A program made the translations under genes and the position numbers. From positions 14,457,001 to 14,521,000 of the forward strand of contig NC_079885.1 in NCBI RefSeq assembly GCF_029227915.1: a stretch of 64,000 nt of DNA. Reading direction: 5' to 3'. Every line of letters begins with the position of its first letter. Within the stretch, counting starts at the first letter, position 1. Below, in pieces: positions 10,517 to 23,033 of this stretch. Below the pieces are notes generated by a model, which saw only the letters and a program-made list of their open reading frames with translations, had not been told where the DNA came from and searched no databases. This DNA is from Hydractinia symbiolongicarpus. Lineage: Eukaryota; Cnidaria; Hydrozoa; Anthoathecata; Hydractiniidae.

Positions 10517-10966
10517 ATTGACTTTTTCACGTTACATTATTTATCATTACGACTGTGACGTATCTTTTTTACGCAATAGCCGCTAAGTAAATCAAGTAAG
10601 GGACATGATTAGAAGTTTCTTTCCCCTAAAAAGGGCTACAATCTTGCTGCAAAAAATGCGCCACGTCGCAAATGAATGGATTAAGAGCGTCAGACAAAGA
10701 AAATGGCGATGTAGTTACTTTGCTAATTAACTTTGTCATAAGAAAATTAAGTCTGAAAGTACCCTAGATTGCCTTCGTCGGAACTTTTGACCGGAAATCT
10801 TAAAGCGCATGGTTGTCGTAAATAATTGATAGCGCTTGAAAAGAGCTTTCAAATGCACATAAACACGACATATTTCGGCTAATCCAGTCAAGAAATATGA
10901 CCTTTAAAATTTAAACCATTTTCGATGTAATGTGCTAATAATTCGTAGATATCTGCCCGTTTGTTT

Positions 10967-11085
10967 GTCTACGACCATACCACGATGAACACACCTGTTC
11001 TCGTCCGATCACGGAAGTTAAGCATCGTCGGGCCGGGATAGTACTTGGATGGGGGACCGCCTGGGAACTCCCGGTGTCGTAGGCT
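10967..11085 (+). rRNA. 5S rRNA: 5S rRNA, copy 20 (R form)
   Basis: Matches the reference exactly. Confidence 0.98.
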
Positions 11086-11535
11086 ATTGACTTTTTCACG
11101 TTACATTATTTATCATTACGACTGTGACGTATCTTTTTTACGCAATAGCCGCTTAGTAAATCAAGTAAGAGACATGATTAGAATTTGCTTTCCCTTAAAA
11201 AGGGCTACAATCTTGCTGCAATAAATGCACCACGTCGCAAATGAATGGATTAAGAGCGTCAGACAAAAAAAATCGCGATGTAGTTACTTTGCTAATTAAC
11301 TTTGTCATATGAAAATTAAGTCTGAAAGTATCCCAGATTGCCTTCGTTGGAACTTTTTACCGGAAATCTTAAAGCGCATAGTTGTCGTAAATAATTGATA
11401 GCGCTTGAAAAGAGCTTTCAAATGCACATAAACACGACCTAATGCGGATAATCCAGTCAAGAAATATGACCTTTAAAGTTTAAACCATTTTCGATGTAAT
11501 GTGCTAATAAATCGTAGATATCTACCCGTTTGTTT

Positions 11536-11654
11536 GTCTACGACCATACCACGATGAACACACCTGTTCTCGTCCGATCACGGAAGTTAAGCATCGTCGG
11601 GCCGCGATAGTACTTGGATGGGGGACCGCCTGGGAACTCCCGGTGTCGTAGGCT
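11536..11654 (+). rRNA. 5S rRNA: 5S rRNA, copy 21 (G70C form)
   Basis: G70C only. Upstream spacer mark CTAATGCGG as in copy 17. Confidence 0.95.
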
Positions 11655-12104
11655 ATTGACTTTTTCACGTTACATTATTTATCATTACGACTGTGACGTA
11701 TCTTTTTTACGCAATAGCCGCTAAGTAAATCAAGTAAGGGACATGATTAGAAGTTTCTTTCCCCTAAAAAGGGCTACAATCTTGCTGCAAAAAATGCGCC
11801 ACGTCGCAAATGAATGGATTAAGAGCGTCAGACAAAGAAAATGGCGATGTAGTTACTTTGCTAATTAACTTTGTCATAAGAAAATTAAGTCTGAAAGTAC
11901 CCTAGATTGCCTTCGTTGGAACTTTTTACAGGAAATCTTAAAGCGCATGGTTGTCGTAAGTAATGGATAGCGCTTGAAAAGAGCTTTCAAATGCACATAA
12001 ACACGACATATTTCGGATAATCCAGTCAAGAAATATGACCTTTAAAATTTAAACCATTTTCGATGTAATGTGCTAATAATTCGTAGATATCTGCTCGTTT
12101 GTTT

Positions 12105-12223
12105 CTCTACGACCATACCACGATGAACACACCTGTTCTCGTCCGATCACGGAAGTTAAGCATCGTCGGGCCGGGATAGTACTTGGATGGGGGACCGCCT
12201 GGGAACTCCCGGTGTCGTAGGCT
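12105..12223 (+). rRNA. 5S rRNA: 5S rRNA, copy 22 (C1 form)
   Basis: C at base 1. The base before the T5 terminator region changes (ATTGCCTTTTT), leaving T5 intact. Confidence 0.95.
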
Positions 12224-12673
12224 ATTGCCTTTTTCACGTTACATTATTTATCATTACGACTGTGACGTATCTTTTTTACGCAATAGCCGCTAAGTAAATC
12301 AAGTAAGGGACATGATTAGAAGTTTCTTTCCCCTAAAAAGGGCTACAATCTTGCTGCAAAAAATGCGCCACGTCGCAAATGAATGGATTAAGAGCGTCAG
12401 ACAAAGAAAATGGCGATGTAGTTACTTTGCTAATTAACTTTGTCATAAGAAAATTAAGTCTGAAAGTACCCTAGATTGCCTTCGTCGGAACTTTTGACCG
12501 GAAATCTTAAAGCGCATGGTTGTCGTAAATAATGGATAGCGCTTGAAAAGAGCTTTCAAATGCACATAAACACGACATATTTCGGCTAATCCAGTCAAGA
12601 AATATGACCTTTAAAATTTAAACCATTTTCGATGTAATGTGCTAATAATTCGTAGATATCTGCTCGTTTGTTT

Positions 12674-12792
12674 CTCTACGACCATACCACGATGAACACA
12701 CCTGTTCTCGTCCGATCACGGAAGTTAAGCATCGTCGGGCCGGGATAGTACTTGGATGGGGGACCGCCTGGGAACTCCCGGTGTCGTAGGCT
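12674..12792 (+). rRNA. 5S rRNA: 5S rRNA, copy 23 (C1 form)
   Basis: C at base 1, otherwise reference sequence. Confidence 0.95.
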
Positions 12793-13242
12793 ATTGACTT
12801 TTTCACGTTACATTATTTATCATTACGACTGTGACGTATCTTTTTTACGCAATAGCCGCTAAGTAAATCAAGTAAGGGACATGATTAGAAGTTTCTTTCC
12901 CCTAAAAAGGGCTACAATCTTGCTGCAAAAAATGCGCCACGTCGCAAATGAATGGATTAAGAGCGTCAGACAAAGAAAATGGCGATGTAGTTACTTTGCT
13001 AATTAACTTTGTCATAAGAAAATTAAGTCTGAAAGTACCCTAGATTGCCTTCGTCGGAACTTTTGACCGGAAATCTTAAAGCGCATGGTTGTCGTAAATA
13101 ATGGATAGCGCTTGAAAAGAGCTTTCAAATGCACATAAACACGACCTAATGCGGATAATCCAGTCAAGAAATATGACCTTTAAAGTTTAAACCATTTTCG
13201 ATGTAATGTGCTAATAAATCGTAGATATCTACCCGTTTGTTT

Positions 13243-13361
13243 GTCTACGACCATACCACGATGAACACACCTGTTCTCGTCCGATCACGGAAGTTAAGCA
13301 TCGTCGGGCCGCGATAGTACTTGGATGGGGGACCGCCTGGGAACTCCCGGTGTCGTAGGCT
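13243..13361 (+). rRNA. 5S rRNA: 5S rRNA, copy 24 (G70C form)
   Basis: G70C. It follows a C1 copy directly, so the R copy found between C1 and G70C in neighbouring modules is missing here. Confidence 0.95.
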
Positions 13362-13811
13362 ATTGACTTTTTCACGTTACATTATTTATCATTACGACTG
13401 TGACGTATCTTTTTTACGCAATAGCCGCTAAGTAAATCAAGTAAGGGACATGATTAGAAGTTTCTTTCCCCTAAAAAGGGCTACAATCTTGCTGCAAAAA
13501 ATGCGCCACGTCGCAAGTGAATGGATTAAGAGCGTCAGACAAAGAAAATGGCGATGTAGTTACTTTGCTAATTAACTTTGTCATAAGAAAATTAAGTCTG
13601 AAAGTACCCTAGATTGCCTTCGTTGGAACTTTTTACAGGAAATCTTAAAGCGCATGGTTGTCGTAAGTAATGGATAGCGCTTGAAAAGAGCTTTCAAATG
13701 CACATAAACACGACATATTTCGGATAATCCAGTCAAGAAATATGACCTTTAAAATTTAAACCATTTTCGATGTAATGTGCTAATAATTCGTAGATATCTG
13801 CTCGTTTGTTT

Positions 13812-13930
13812 CTCTACGACCATACCACGATGAACACACCTGTTCTCGTCCGATCACGGAAGTTAAGCATCGTCGGGCCGGGATAGTACTTGGATGGGGG
13901 ACCGCCTGGGAACTCCCGGTGTCGTAGGCT
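13812..13930 (+). rRNA. 5S rRNA: 5S rRNA, copy 25 (C1 form)
   Basis: C at base 1. Starts a module that matches copies 18-21 at a displacement of 3983 bp. Confidence 0.95.
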
Positions 13931-14380
13931 ATTGACTTTTTCACGTTACATTATTTATCATTACGACTGTGACGTATCTTTTTTACGCAATAGCCGCTAA
14001 GTAAATCAAGTAAGGGACATGATTAGAAGTTTCTTTCCCCTAAAAAGGGCTACAATCTTGCTGCAAAAAATGCGCCACGTCGCAAATGAATGGATTAAGA
14101 GCGTCAGACAAAGAAAATGGCGATGTAGTTACTTTGCTAATTAACTTTGTCATAAGAAAATTAAGTCTGAAAGTACCCTAGATTGCCTTCGTCGGAACTT
14201 TTGACCGGAAATCTTAAAGCGCATGGTTGTCGTAAATAATGGATAGCGCTTGAAAAGAGCTTTCAAATGCACATAAACACGACATATTTCGGCTAATCCA
14301 GTCAAGAAATATGACCTTTAAAATTTAAACCATTTTCGATGTAATGTGCTAATAATTCGTAGATATCTGCTCGTTTGTTT

Positions 14381-14499
14381 CTCTACGACCATACCACGAT
14401 GAACACACCTGTTCTCGTCCGATCACGGAAGTTAAGCATCGTCGGGCCGGGATGGTACTTGGATGGGGGACCGCCTGGGAACTCCCGGTGTCGTAGGCT
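14381..14499 (+). rRNA. 5S rRNA: 5S rRNA, copy 26 (C1 form)
   Basis: C at base 1 plus A74G in loop E. Confidence 0.94.
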
Positions 14500-14949
14500 A
14501 TTGACTTTTTCACGTTACATTATTTATCATTACGACTGTGACGTATCTTTTTTACGCAATAGCCGCTAAGTAAATCAAGTAAGGGACATGATTAGAAGTT
14601 TCTTTCCCCTAAAAAGGGCTACAATCTTGCTGCAAAAAATGCGCCACGTCGCAAATGAATGGATTAAGAGCGTCAGACAAAGAAAATGGCGATGTAGTTA
14701 CTTTGCTAATTAACTTTGTCATAAGAAAATTAAGTCTGAAAGTACCCTAGATTGCCTTCGTCGGAACTTTTGACCGGAAATCTTAAAGCGCATGGTTGTC
14801 GTAAATAATGGATAGCGCTTGAAAAGAGCTTTCAAATGCACATAAACACGACATATTTCGGCTAATCCAGTCAAGAAATATGACCTTTAAAATTTAAACC
14901 ATTTTCGATGTAATGTGCTAATAATTCGTAGATATCTGCCCGTTTGTTT

Positions 14950-15068
14950 GTCTACGACCATACCACGATGAACACACCTGTTCTCGTCCGATCACGGAAG
15001 TTAAGCATCGTCGGGCCGGGATAGTACTTGGATGGGGGACCGCCTGGGAACTCCCGGTGTCGTAGGCT
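14950..15068 (+). rRNA. 5S rRNA: 5S rRNA, copy 27 (R form)
   Basis: Matches the reference exactly. Confidence 0.98.
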
Positions 15069-15518
15069 ATTGACTTTTTCACGTTACATTATTTATCATT
15101 ACGACTGTGACGTATCTTTTTTACGCAATAGCCGCTTAGTAAATCAAGTAAGAGACATGATTAGAATTTGCTTTCCCTTAAAAAGGGCTACAATCTTGCT
15201 GCAATAAATGCACCACGTCGCAAATGAATGGATTAAGAGCGTCAGACAAAAAAAATCGCGATGTAGTTACTTTGCTAATTAACTTTGTCATATGAAAATT
15301 AAGTCTGAAAGTATCCCAGATTGCCTTCGTTGGAACTTTTTACCGGAAATCTTAAAGCGCATAGTTGTCGTAAATAATTGATAGCGCTTGAAAAGAGCTT
15401 TCAAATGCACATAAACACGACCTAATGCGGATAATCCAGTCAAGAAATATGACCTTTAAAGTTTAAACCATTTTCGATGTAATGTGCTAATAAATCGTAG
15501 ATATCTACCCGTTTGTTT

Positions 15519-15637
15519 GTCTACGACCATACCACGATGAACACACCTGTTCTCGTCCGATCACGGAAGTTAAGCATCGTCGGGCCGCGATCGTACTTGG
15601 ATGGGGGACCGCCTGGGAACTCCCGGTGTCGTAGGCT
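15519..15637 (+). rRNA. 5S rRNA: 5S rRNA, copy 28 (G70C form)
   Basis: G70C plus A74C in loop E (GCGATCGTAC). Confidence 0.93.
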
Positions 15638-16087
15638 ATTGACTTTTTCACGTTACATTATTTATCATTACGACTGTGACGTATCTTTTTTACGCAATAG
15701 CCGCTAAGTAAATCAAGTAAGGGACATGATTAGAAGTTTCTTTCCCCTAAAAAGGGCTACAATCTTGCTGCAAAAAATGCGCCACGTCGCAAATGAATGG
15801 ATTAAGAGCGTCAGACAAAGAAAATGGCGATGTAGTTACTTTGCTAATTAACTTTGTCATAAGAAAATTAAGTCTGAAAGTACCCTAGATTGCCTTCGTT
15901 GGAACTTTTTACAGGAAATCTTAAAGCGCATGGTTGTCGTAAGTAATGGATAGCGCTTGAAAAGAGCTTTCAAATGCACATAAACACGACATATTTCGGA
16001 TAATCCAGTCAAGAAATATGACCTTTAAAATTTAAACCATTTTCGATGTAATGTGCTAATAATTCGTAGATATCTGCTCGTTTGTTT

Positions 16088-16206
16088 CTCTACGACCATA
16101 CCACGATGAACACACCTGTTCTCGTCCGATCACGGAAGTTAAGCATCGTCGGGCCGGGATAGTACTTGGATGGGGGACCGCCTGGGAACTCCCGGTGTCG
16201 TAGGCT
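16088..16206 (+). rRNA. 5S rRNA: 5S rRNA, copy 29 (C1 form)
   Basis: C at base 1. This is the last C1 copy in the window. Confidence 0.95.
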
Positions 16207-16656
16207 ATTGACTTTTTCACGTTACATTATTTATCATTACGACTGTGACGTATCTTTTTTACGCAATAGCCGCTAAGTAAATCAAGTAAGGGACATGATT
16301 AGAAGTTTCTTTCCCCTAAAAAGGGCTACAATCTTGCTGCAAAAAATGCGCCACGTCGCAAATGAATGGATTAAGAGCGTCAGACAAAGAAAATGGCGAT
16401 GTAGTTACTTTGCTAATTAACTTTGTCATAAGAAAATTAAGTCTGAAAGTACCCTAGATTGCCTTCGTCGGAACTTTTGACCGGAAATCTTAAAGCGCAT
16501 GGTTGTCGTAAATAATGGATAGCGCTTGAAAAGAGCTTTCAAATGCACATAAACACGACATATTTCGGCTAATCCAGTCAAGAAATATGACCTTTAAAAT
16601 TTAAACCATTTTCGATGTAATGTGCTAATAATTCGTAGATATCTGCCCGTTTGTTT

Positions 16657-16775
16657 GTCTACGACCATACCACGATGAACACACCTGTTCTCGTCCGATC
16701 ACGGAAGTTAAGCATCGTCGGGCCGGGATAGTACTTGGATGGGGGACCGCCTGGGAACTCCCGGTGTCGTAGGCT
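16657..16775 (+). rRNA. 5S rRNA: 5S rRNA, copy 30 (R form)
   Basis: Matches the reference exactly. Confidence 0.98.
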
Positions 16776-17225
16776 ATTGACTTTTTCACGTTACATTATT
16801 TATCATTACGACTGTGACGTATCTTTTTTACGCAATAGCCGCTTAGTAAATCAAGTAAGAGACATGATTAGAATTTGCTTTCCCTTAAAAAGGGCTACAA
16901 TCTTGCTGCAATAAATGCACCACGTCGCAAATGAATGGATTAAGAGCGTCAGACAAAAAAAATCGCGATGTAGTTACTTTGCTAATTAACTTTGTCATAT
17001 GAAAATTAAGTCTGAAAGTATCCCAGATTGCCTTCGTTGGAACTTTTTACCGGAAATCTTAAAGCGCATAGTTGTCGTAAATAATTGATAGCGCTTAAAA
17101 AGAGCTTTCAAATGCACATAAACACGACCTAATGCGGATAATCCAGTCAAGAAATATGACCTTTAAAGTTTAAACCATTTTCGATGTAATGTGCTAATAA
17201 ATCGTAGATATCTACCCGTTTGTTT

Positions 17226-17344
17226 GTCTACGACCATACCACGATGAACACACCTGTTCTCGTCCGATCACGGAAGTTAAGCATCGTCGGGCCGCGATAG
17301 TACTTGGATGGGGGACCGCCTGGGAACTCCCGGTGTCGTAGGCT
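17226..17344 (+). rRNA. 5S rRNA: 5S rRNA, copy 31 (G70C form)
   Basis: G70C; first member of the 1138-bp dimer run and followed by a gamma spacer. Confidence 0.95.
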
Positions 17345-17794
17345 ATTGACTTTTTCACGTTACATTATTTATCATTACGATTGTGACGTATCTTTTTTAC
17401 GCAATAGCCGCTGAGTAAATCATGTAAGGGACTTGATTAGAAGTTTCTTTCCCTTCAAAACGGCTACGATCTGGCTGCAATTAATGCGCCACGTCGCAAA
17501 TGAATGGATTACGAGCGTCAGACAAAGAAAATGGCGATGTAGTTAATTTGCTAATTAACTTTGTCATATGAAAATTAAGTCTGAAAGTACCCTAGATTGC
17601 CTTCGTTGGAACTTTTTACCGGAAATCTTAAAGCGCATGGTTGTCGTAAATAATGGATAGCGCTTGAAAAGAGCTTTCAAATGCACATAAACACGACCTA
17701 TTGCGGATAATCCAGTCAAGAAATATGACCTTTAAAGTTTAAACCATTTTCGATGTAATGTGCTAATAAATCGTAGATATCTGCCAGTTTGTTT
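17345..17794 (+). other. 5S intergenic spacer, type gamma
   Basis: Marked by GAGTAAATCATG, GGGACTTGATTAG, CCCTTCAAAACGG, CTGCAATTAATGCG and GATTACGAGCG. It mostly follows G70C and 118-nt genes. The CCCT hairpin is destroyed here. No gene is seen. Confidence 0.8.
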
Positions 17795-17913
17795 GTCTAC
17801 GACCATACCACGATGAACACACCTGTTCTCGTCCGATCACGGAAGTTAAGCATCGTCGGGCCGCGATAGTACTTGGATGGGGGACCGCCTGGGAACTCCC
17901 GGTGTCGTAGGCT
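17795..17913 (+). rRNA. 5S rRNA: 5S rRNA, copy 32 (G70C form)
   Basis: G70C; the spacer just upstream reads CTGCCAGTTTG. Confidence 0.95.
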
Positions 17914-18363
17914 ATTGACTTTTTCACGTTACATTATTTATCATTACGATTGTGACGTATCTTTTTTACGCAATAGCCGCTGAGTAAATCAAGTAAGAGA
18001 CATGATTAGAATTTGCTTTCCCTTAAAAAGGGCTACAATCTTGCTGCAATAAATGCACCACGTCGCAAATGAATGGATTAAGAGCGTCAGACAAAAAAAA
18101 TCGCGATGTAGTTACTTTGCTAATTAACTTTGTCATATGAAAATTAAGTCTGAAAGTATCCCAGATTGCCTTCGTTGGAACTTTTTACCGGAAATCTTAA
18201 AGCGCATAGTTGTCGTAAATAATTGATAGCGCTTAAAAAGAGCTTTCAAATGCACATAAACACGACCTAATGCGGATAATCCAGTCAAGAAATATGACCT
18301 TTAAAGTTTAAACCATTTTCGATGTAATGTGCTAATAAATCGTAGATATCTACCCGTTTGTTT

Positions 18364-18482
18364 GTCTACGACCATACCACGATGAACACACCTGTTCTCG
18401 TCCGATCACGGAAGTTAAGCATCGTCGGGCCGCGATAGTACTTGGATGGGGGACCGCCTGGGAACTCCCGGTGTCGTAGGCT
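18364..18482 (+). rRNA. 5S rRNA: 5S rRNA, copy 33 (G70C form)
   Basis: G70C; dimer equivalent of copy 31. Confidence 0.95.
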
Positions 18483-18932
18483 ATTGACTTTTTCACGTTA
18501 CATTATTTATCATTACGATTGTGACGTATCTTTTTTACGCAATAGCCGCTGAGTAAATCATGTAAGGGACTTGATTAGAAGTTTCTTTCCCTTCAAAACG
18601 GCTACGATCTGGCTGCAATTAATGCGCCACGTCGCAAATGAATGGATTACGAGCGTCAGACAAAGAAAATGGCGATGTAGTTAATTTGCTAATTAACTTT
18701 GTCATATGAAAATTAAGTCTGAAAGTACCCTAGATTGCCTTCGTTGGAACTTTTTACCGGAAATCTTAAAGCGCATGGTTGTCGTAAATAATGGATAGCG
18801 CTTGAAAAGAGCTTTCAAATGCACATAAACACGACCTATTGCGGATAATCCAGTCAAGAAATATGACCTTTAAAGTTTAAACCATTTTCGATGTAATGTG
18901 CTAATAAATCGTAGATATCTGCCCGTTTGTTT

Positions 18933-19051
18933 GTCTACGACCATACCACGATGAACACACCTGTTCTCGTCCGATCACGGAAGTTAAGCATCGTCGGGCC
19001 GCGATAGTACTTGGATGGGGGACCGCCTGGGAACTCCCGGTGTCGTAGGCT
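18933..19051 (+). rRNA. 5S rRNA: 5S rRNA, copy 34 (G70C form)
   Basis: G70C; dimer equivalent of copy 32. Confidence 0.95.
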
Positions 19052-19501
19052 ATTGACTTTTTCACGTTACATTATTTATCATTACGATTGTGACGTATCT
19101 TTTTTACGCAATAGCCGCTGAGTAAATCAAGTAAGAGACATGATTAGAATTTGCTTTCCCTTAAAAAGGGCTACAATCTTGCTGCAATAAATGCACCACG
19201 TCGCAAATGAATGGATTAAGAGCGTCAGACAAAGAAAATGGCGATGTAGTTACTTTGCTAATTAACTTTGTCATATGAAAATTAAGTCTGAAAGTACCCC
19301 AGATTGCCTTCGTTGGAACTTTTTACCGGAAATCTTAAAGCGCATAGTTGTCGTAAATAATTGATAGCGCGTGAAAAGAGCTTTCAAATGCACATAAACA
19401 CGACCTATTGCGGATAATCCAGTCAAGAAATATGACCTTTAAAGTTTAAACCATTTTCGATGTAATGTGCTAATAAATCGTAGATATCTACCCGTTTGTT
19501 T

Positions 19502-19620
19502 GTCTACGACCATACCACGATGAACACACCTGTTCTCGTCCGATCACGGAAGTTAAGCATCGTCGGGCCGCGATAGTACTTGGATGGGGGACCGCCTGGG
19601 AACTCCCGGTGTCGTAGGCT
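19502..19620 (+). rRNA. 5S rRNA: 5S rRNA, copy 35 (G70C form)
   Basis: G70C; upstream hairpin region has GCGCGTGAAAAG, a private change. Confidence 0.95.
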
Positions 19621-20070
19621 ATTGACTTTTTCACGTTACATTATTTATCATTACGATTGTGACGTATCTTTTTTACGCAATAGCCGCTGAGTAAATCATG
19701 TAAGGGACTTGATTAGAAGTTTCTTTCCCTTCAAAACGGCTACGATCTGGCTGCAATTAATGCGCCACGTCGCAAATGAATGGATTACGAGCGTCAGACA
19801 AAGAAAATGGCGATGTAGTTAATTTGTTAATTCACTTTGTCATATGAAAATTAAGTCTGAAAGTACCCTAGATTGCCTTCGTTGGAACTTTTTACCGGAA
19901 ATCTTAAAGCGCATGGTTGTCGTAAATAATGGATAGCGCTTGAAAAGAGCTTTCAAATGCACATAAACACGACCTATTGCGGATAATCCAGTCAAGAAAT
20001 ATGACCTTTAAAGTTTAAACCATTTTCGATGTAATGTGCTAATAAATCGTAGATATCTGCCCGTTTGTTT

Positions 20071-20189
20071 GTCTACGACCATACCATGATGAACACACCT
20101 GTTTTCGTCCGATCACGAAAGTTAAGCATCGTCGGGCCGCGATAGTACTTGGATGGGGGACCGCCTGGGAACTCCCGGTGTCGTAGGCT
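20071..20189 (+). rRNA. 5S rRNA: 5S rRNA, copy 36 (G70C form)
   Basis: G70C with C17T (still a U-G pair with G61), C34T and G48A (breaks C29-G48). One of the more diverged G70C copies. Confidence 0.9.
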
Positions 20190-20638
20190 ATTGACTTTTT
20201 CACGTTACATTATTTATCATTACGATTGTGACGTATCTTTTTTACGCAATAGCCGCTGAGTAAATCAAGTAAGAGACATGATTAGAATTTGCTTTCCCTT
20301 AAAAAGGGCTACAATCTTGCTGCAATAAATGCACCACGTCGCAAATGAATGGATTAAGAGCGTCAGACAAAGAAAATGGCGATGTAGTTACTTTGCTAAT
20401 TAACTTTGTCATATGAAAATTAAGCCTGAAAGTACCCCAGATTGCCTTCGTTGGAACTTTTTACCGGAAATCTTAAAGCGCATGGTTGTCGTAAATAATT
20501 GATAGCGCTTGAAAAGAGCTTTCAAATGCACATAAACACGACCTATTGCGGATAATCCAGTCAAAAATATGACCTTTAAAGTTTAAACCATTTTCGATGT
20601 AATGTGCTAATAAATCGTAGATATCTGCCCGTTTGTTT

Positions 20639-20757
20639 GTCTACGACAATACCACGATGAACACACCTGTTCTCGTCCGATCACGGAAGTTAAGCATCGT
20701 CGGGCCGCGATAGTACTTGGATGGGGGACCGCCTGGGAACTCCCGGTGTCGTAGGCT
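20639..20757 (+). rRNA. 5S rRNA: 5S rRNA, copy 37 (G70C form)
   Basis: G70C with C10A. First unit with the one-base deletion CAAAAATATG in the upstream spacer. Confidence 0.94.
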
Positions 20758-21207
20758 ATTGACTTTTTCACGTTACATTATTTATCATTACGACTGTGAC
20801 GTATCTTTTTTACGCAATAGCCGCTAAGTAAATCAAGTAAGGGACATGATTAGAAGTTTCTTTCCCCTAAAAAGGGCTACAATCTTGCTGCAATAAATGC
20901 GCCACGTCGCAAATGAATGGATTAAGAGCGTCAGACAAAGAAAATGGCGATGTAGTTACTTTGCTAATTAACTTTGTCATAAGAAAATTAAGTCTGAAAG
21001 TACCCTAAATTGCCTTCGTTGGAACTTTTGACCGGAAATCTTAAAGCGCATTATTGTCGTAAAGTATCGATAGCGCTTAAAAAGAGCTTTCAAATGCACA
21101 TAAACTCGACCTATTTCCGATCACTCAGTCAAGAAATATGATCTTTAAAATTTGAACCATTTTCGATGTAATGTGCTAGTAAATCGTAGATATCTGCCCG
21201 TATGTTT

Positions 21208-21327
21208 GTCTACGACCATACCACGATGAACACACCTGTTCTCGTCCGATCACGGAAGTTAAGCATCGTCGGGCCGGGATAGTACTTGGATGGGGGAACC
21301 GCCTGGGATCTCCCGGTGTCGTAGGCT
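21208..21327 (+). rRNA. 5S rRNA: 5S rRNA, copy 38 (120-nt form)
   Basis: Extra A in box C and GGGATCTCCC; upstream end of the type linked to 120-nt genes. Confidence 0.95.
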
Positions 21328-21777
21328 ATTGACTTTTTCACGTTTCATCATTTATCATTACGACTGTGACGTATCTTTTTTACGCAATAGCCGCTAGGTA
21401 ACTCAAGTAAGGGACATGATTAGAAGTTTCTTTTCCCTAAAAAGGGCTACAATTTTGATGCAATAAATGCGCCACGTCGCAAATGAATGGATTAAGAGCG
21501 TCAGACAAAGAAAATTGCGATGTAGTTACTTTGCTAATTAACTTTGTCATATGAAAATTAAGTCTGAAAGTACCCCAGATTTCCTTCGTTGGAACTTTTT
21601 ACCGGAAATCTTAAAGCGCATGGTTGTCGTAAATAATGGATAGCGCTTGAAAAGAGCTTTCAAATGCACATAAACGCGACCTATTGCGGATAATCCAGTC
21701 AAGAAATATGACCTTTAAAGTTTAAACCATTTTCGATGTAATGTGCTAATAAATCGTAGATATCTGCCCGTTTGTTT

Positions 21778-21895
21778 GTCTACGACCATACCACGATGAA
21801 CACACCTGTTCTCGTCCGATCACGGAAGTTAAGCATCGTCGGGCCGCGATAGTACTTGGATGGGGGACCTCCTGGGAACTCCCGTGTCGTAGGCT
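21778..21895 (+). rRNA. 5S rRNA: 5S rRNA, copy 39 (118-nt, G70C, G93T)
   Basis: G70C, G93T in box C, and one G of 107/108 missing (CTCCCGTGTCG). Two defects in the same helix make function doubtful. Confidence 0.88.
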
Positions 21896-22344
21896 ATTGA
21901 CTTTTTCACGTTACATTATTTATCATTACGATTGTGACGTATCTTTTTTACGCAATAGCCGCTGAGTAAATCAAGTAAGAGACATGATTAGAATTTGCTT
22001 TCCTTTAAAAAGGGCTACAATCTTGCTGCAATAAATGCACCACGTCGCAAATGAATGGATTAAGAGCGTCAGACAAAGAAAATGGCGATGTAGTTACTTT
22101 GCTAATTAACTTTGTCATATGAAAATTAAGTCTGAAAGTACCCCAGATTGCCTTCGTTGGAACTTTTTACCGGAAATCTTAAAGCGCATGGTTGTCGTAA
22201 ATAATTGATAGCGCTTGAAAAGAGCTTTCAAATGCACATAAACACGACCTATTGCGGATAATCCAGTCAAAAATATGACCTTTAAAGTTTAAACCATTTT
22301 CGATGTAATGTGCTAATAAATCGTAGATATCTGCCCGTTTGTTT

Positions 22345-22463
22345 GTCTACGACCATACCACGATGAACACACCTGTTCTCGTCCGATCACGGAAGTTAAG
22401 CATCGTCGGGCCGCGATAGTACTTGGATGGGGGACCGCCTGGGAACTCCCGGTGTCGTAGGCT
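22345..22463 (+). rRNA. 5S rRNA: 5S rRNA, copy 40 (G70C form)
   Basis: G70C only. Confidence 0.95.
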
Positions 22464-22913
22464 ATTGACTTTTTCACGTTACATTATTTATCATTACGAC
22501 TGTGACGTATCTTTTTTACGCAATAGCCGCTAAGTAAATCAAGTAAGGGACTTGATTAGAAGTTTCTTTCCCTTCAAAACGGCTAAGATCTGGCTGCAAT
22601 AAATGCTCCACGTCGCAAATGAATGGATTACGAGCGTCAGACAAAGAAAATGGCGATGTAGTTAATTTGCTAAATAACTTTGTCATAAGAAAATTAAGTC
22701 TGAAAGTACCCTAGATTGCCTTCGTTGGAACTTTTTACCGGAAATCTTAAAGCGCATGGTTGTCGTAAATAATGGATAGCGCTTGAAAAGAGCTTTCAAA
22801 TGCACGTAAACACGACATATTTCGGATAATCCAGTCAAGAAATATGACCTTTAAAATTTAAACCATTTTTGTTGTAATGTGCTAATAATTCGTAGATATC
22901 TGCCCGTATGTTT

Positions 22914-23033
22914 GTCTACGACCATACCACGATGAACACACCTGTTCTCGTCCGATCACGGAAGTTAAGCATCGTCGGGCCGGGATAGTACTTGGATGGG
23001 GGAACCGCCTGGGATCTCCCGCTGTCGTAGGCT
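22914..23033 (+). rRNA. 5S rRNA: 5S rRNA, copy 41 (120-nt form)
   Basis: 120-nt form with CCCGCTGTCG, which changes the G pairing with C67 to C. Upstream spacer is of the R type with the CGTATGTTTG mark. Confidence 0.92.

Larger units (their letters stand above)
17226..20070 (+). repeat. Tandem two-unit repeat, period 1138 bp
   Basis: G70C genes at 17226, 18364 and 19502 are followed by gamma spacers, and those at 17795, 18933 and 20071 by beta-like spacers, giving an alternating dimer. Confidence 0.75.

Noticed and set aside
14375-15707. 64-codon open frames at 14375-14569 and 15513-15707
   Set aside because: They read through the 5S gene itself and are open only because of single changes at base 74 (A74G, A74C). 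The other units have a stop there.
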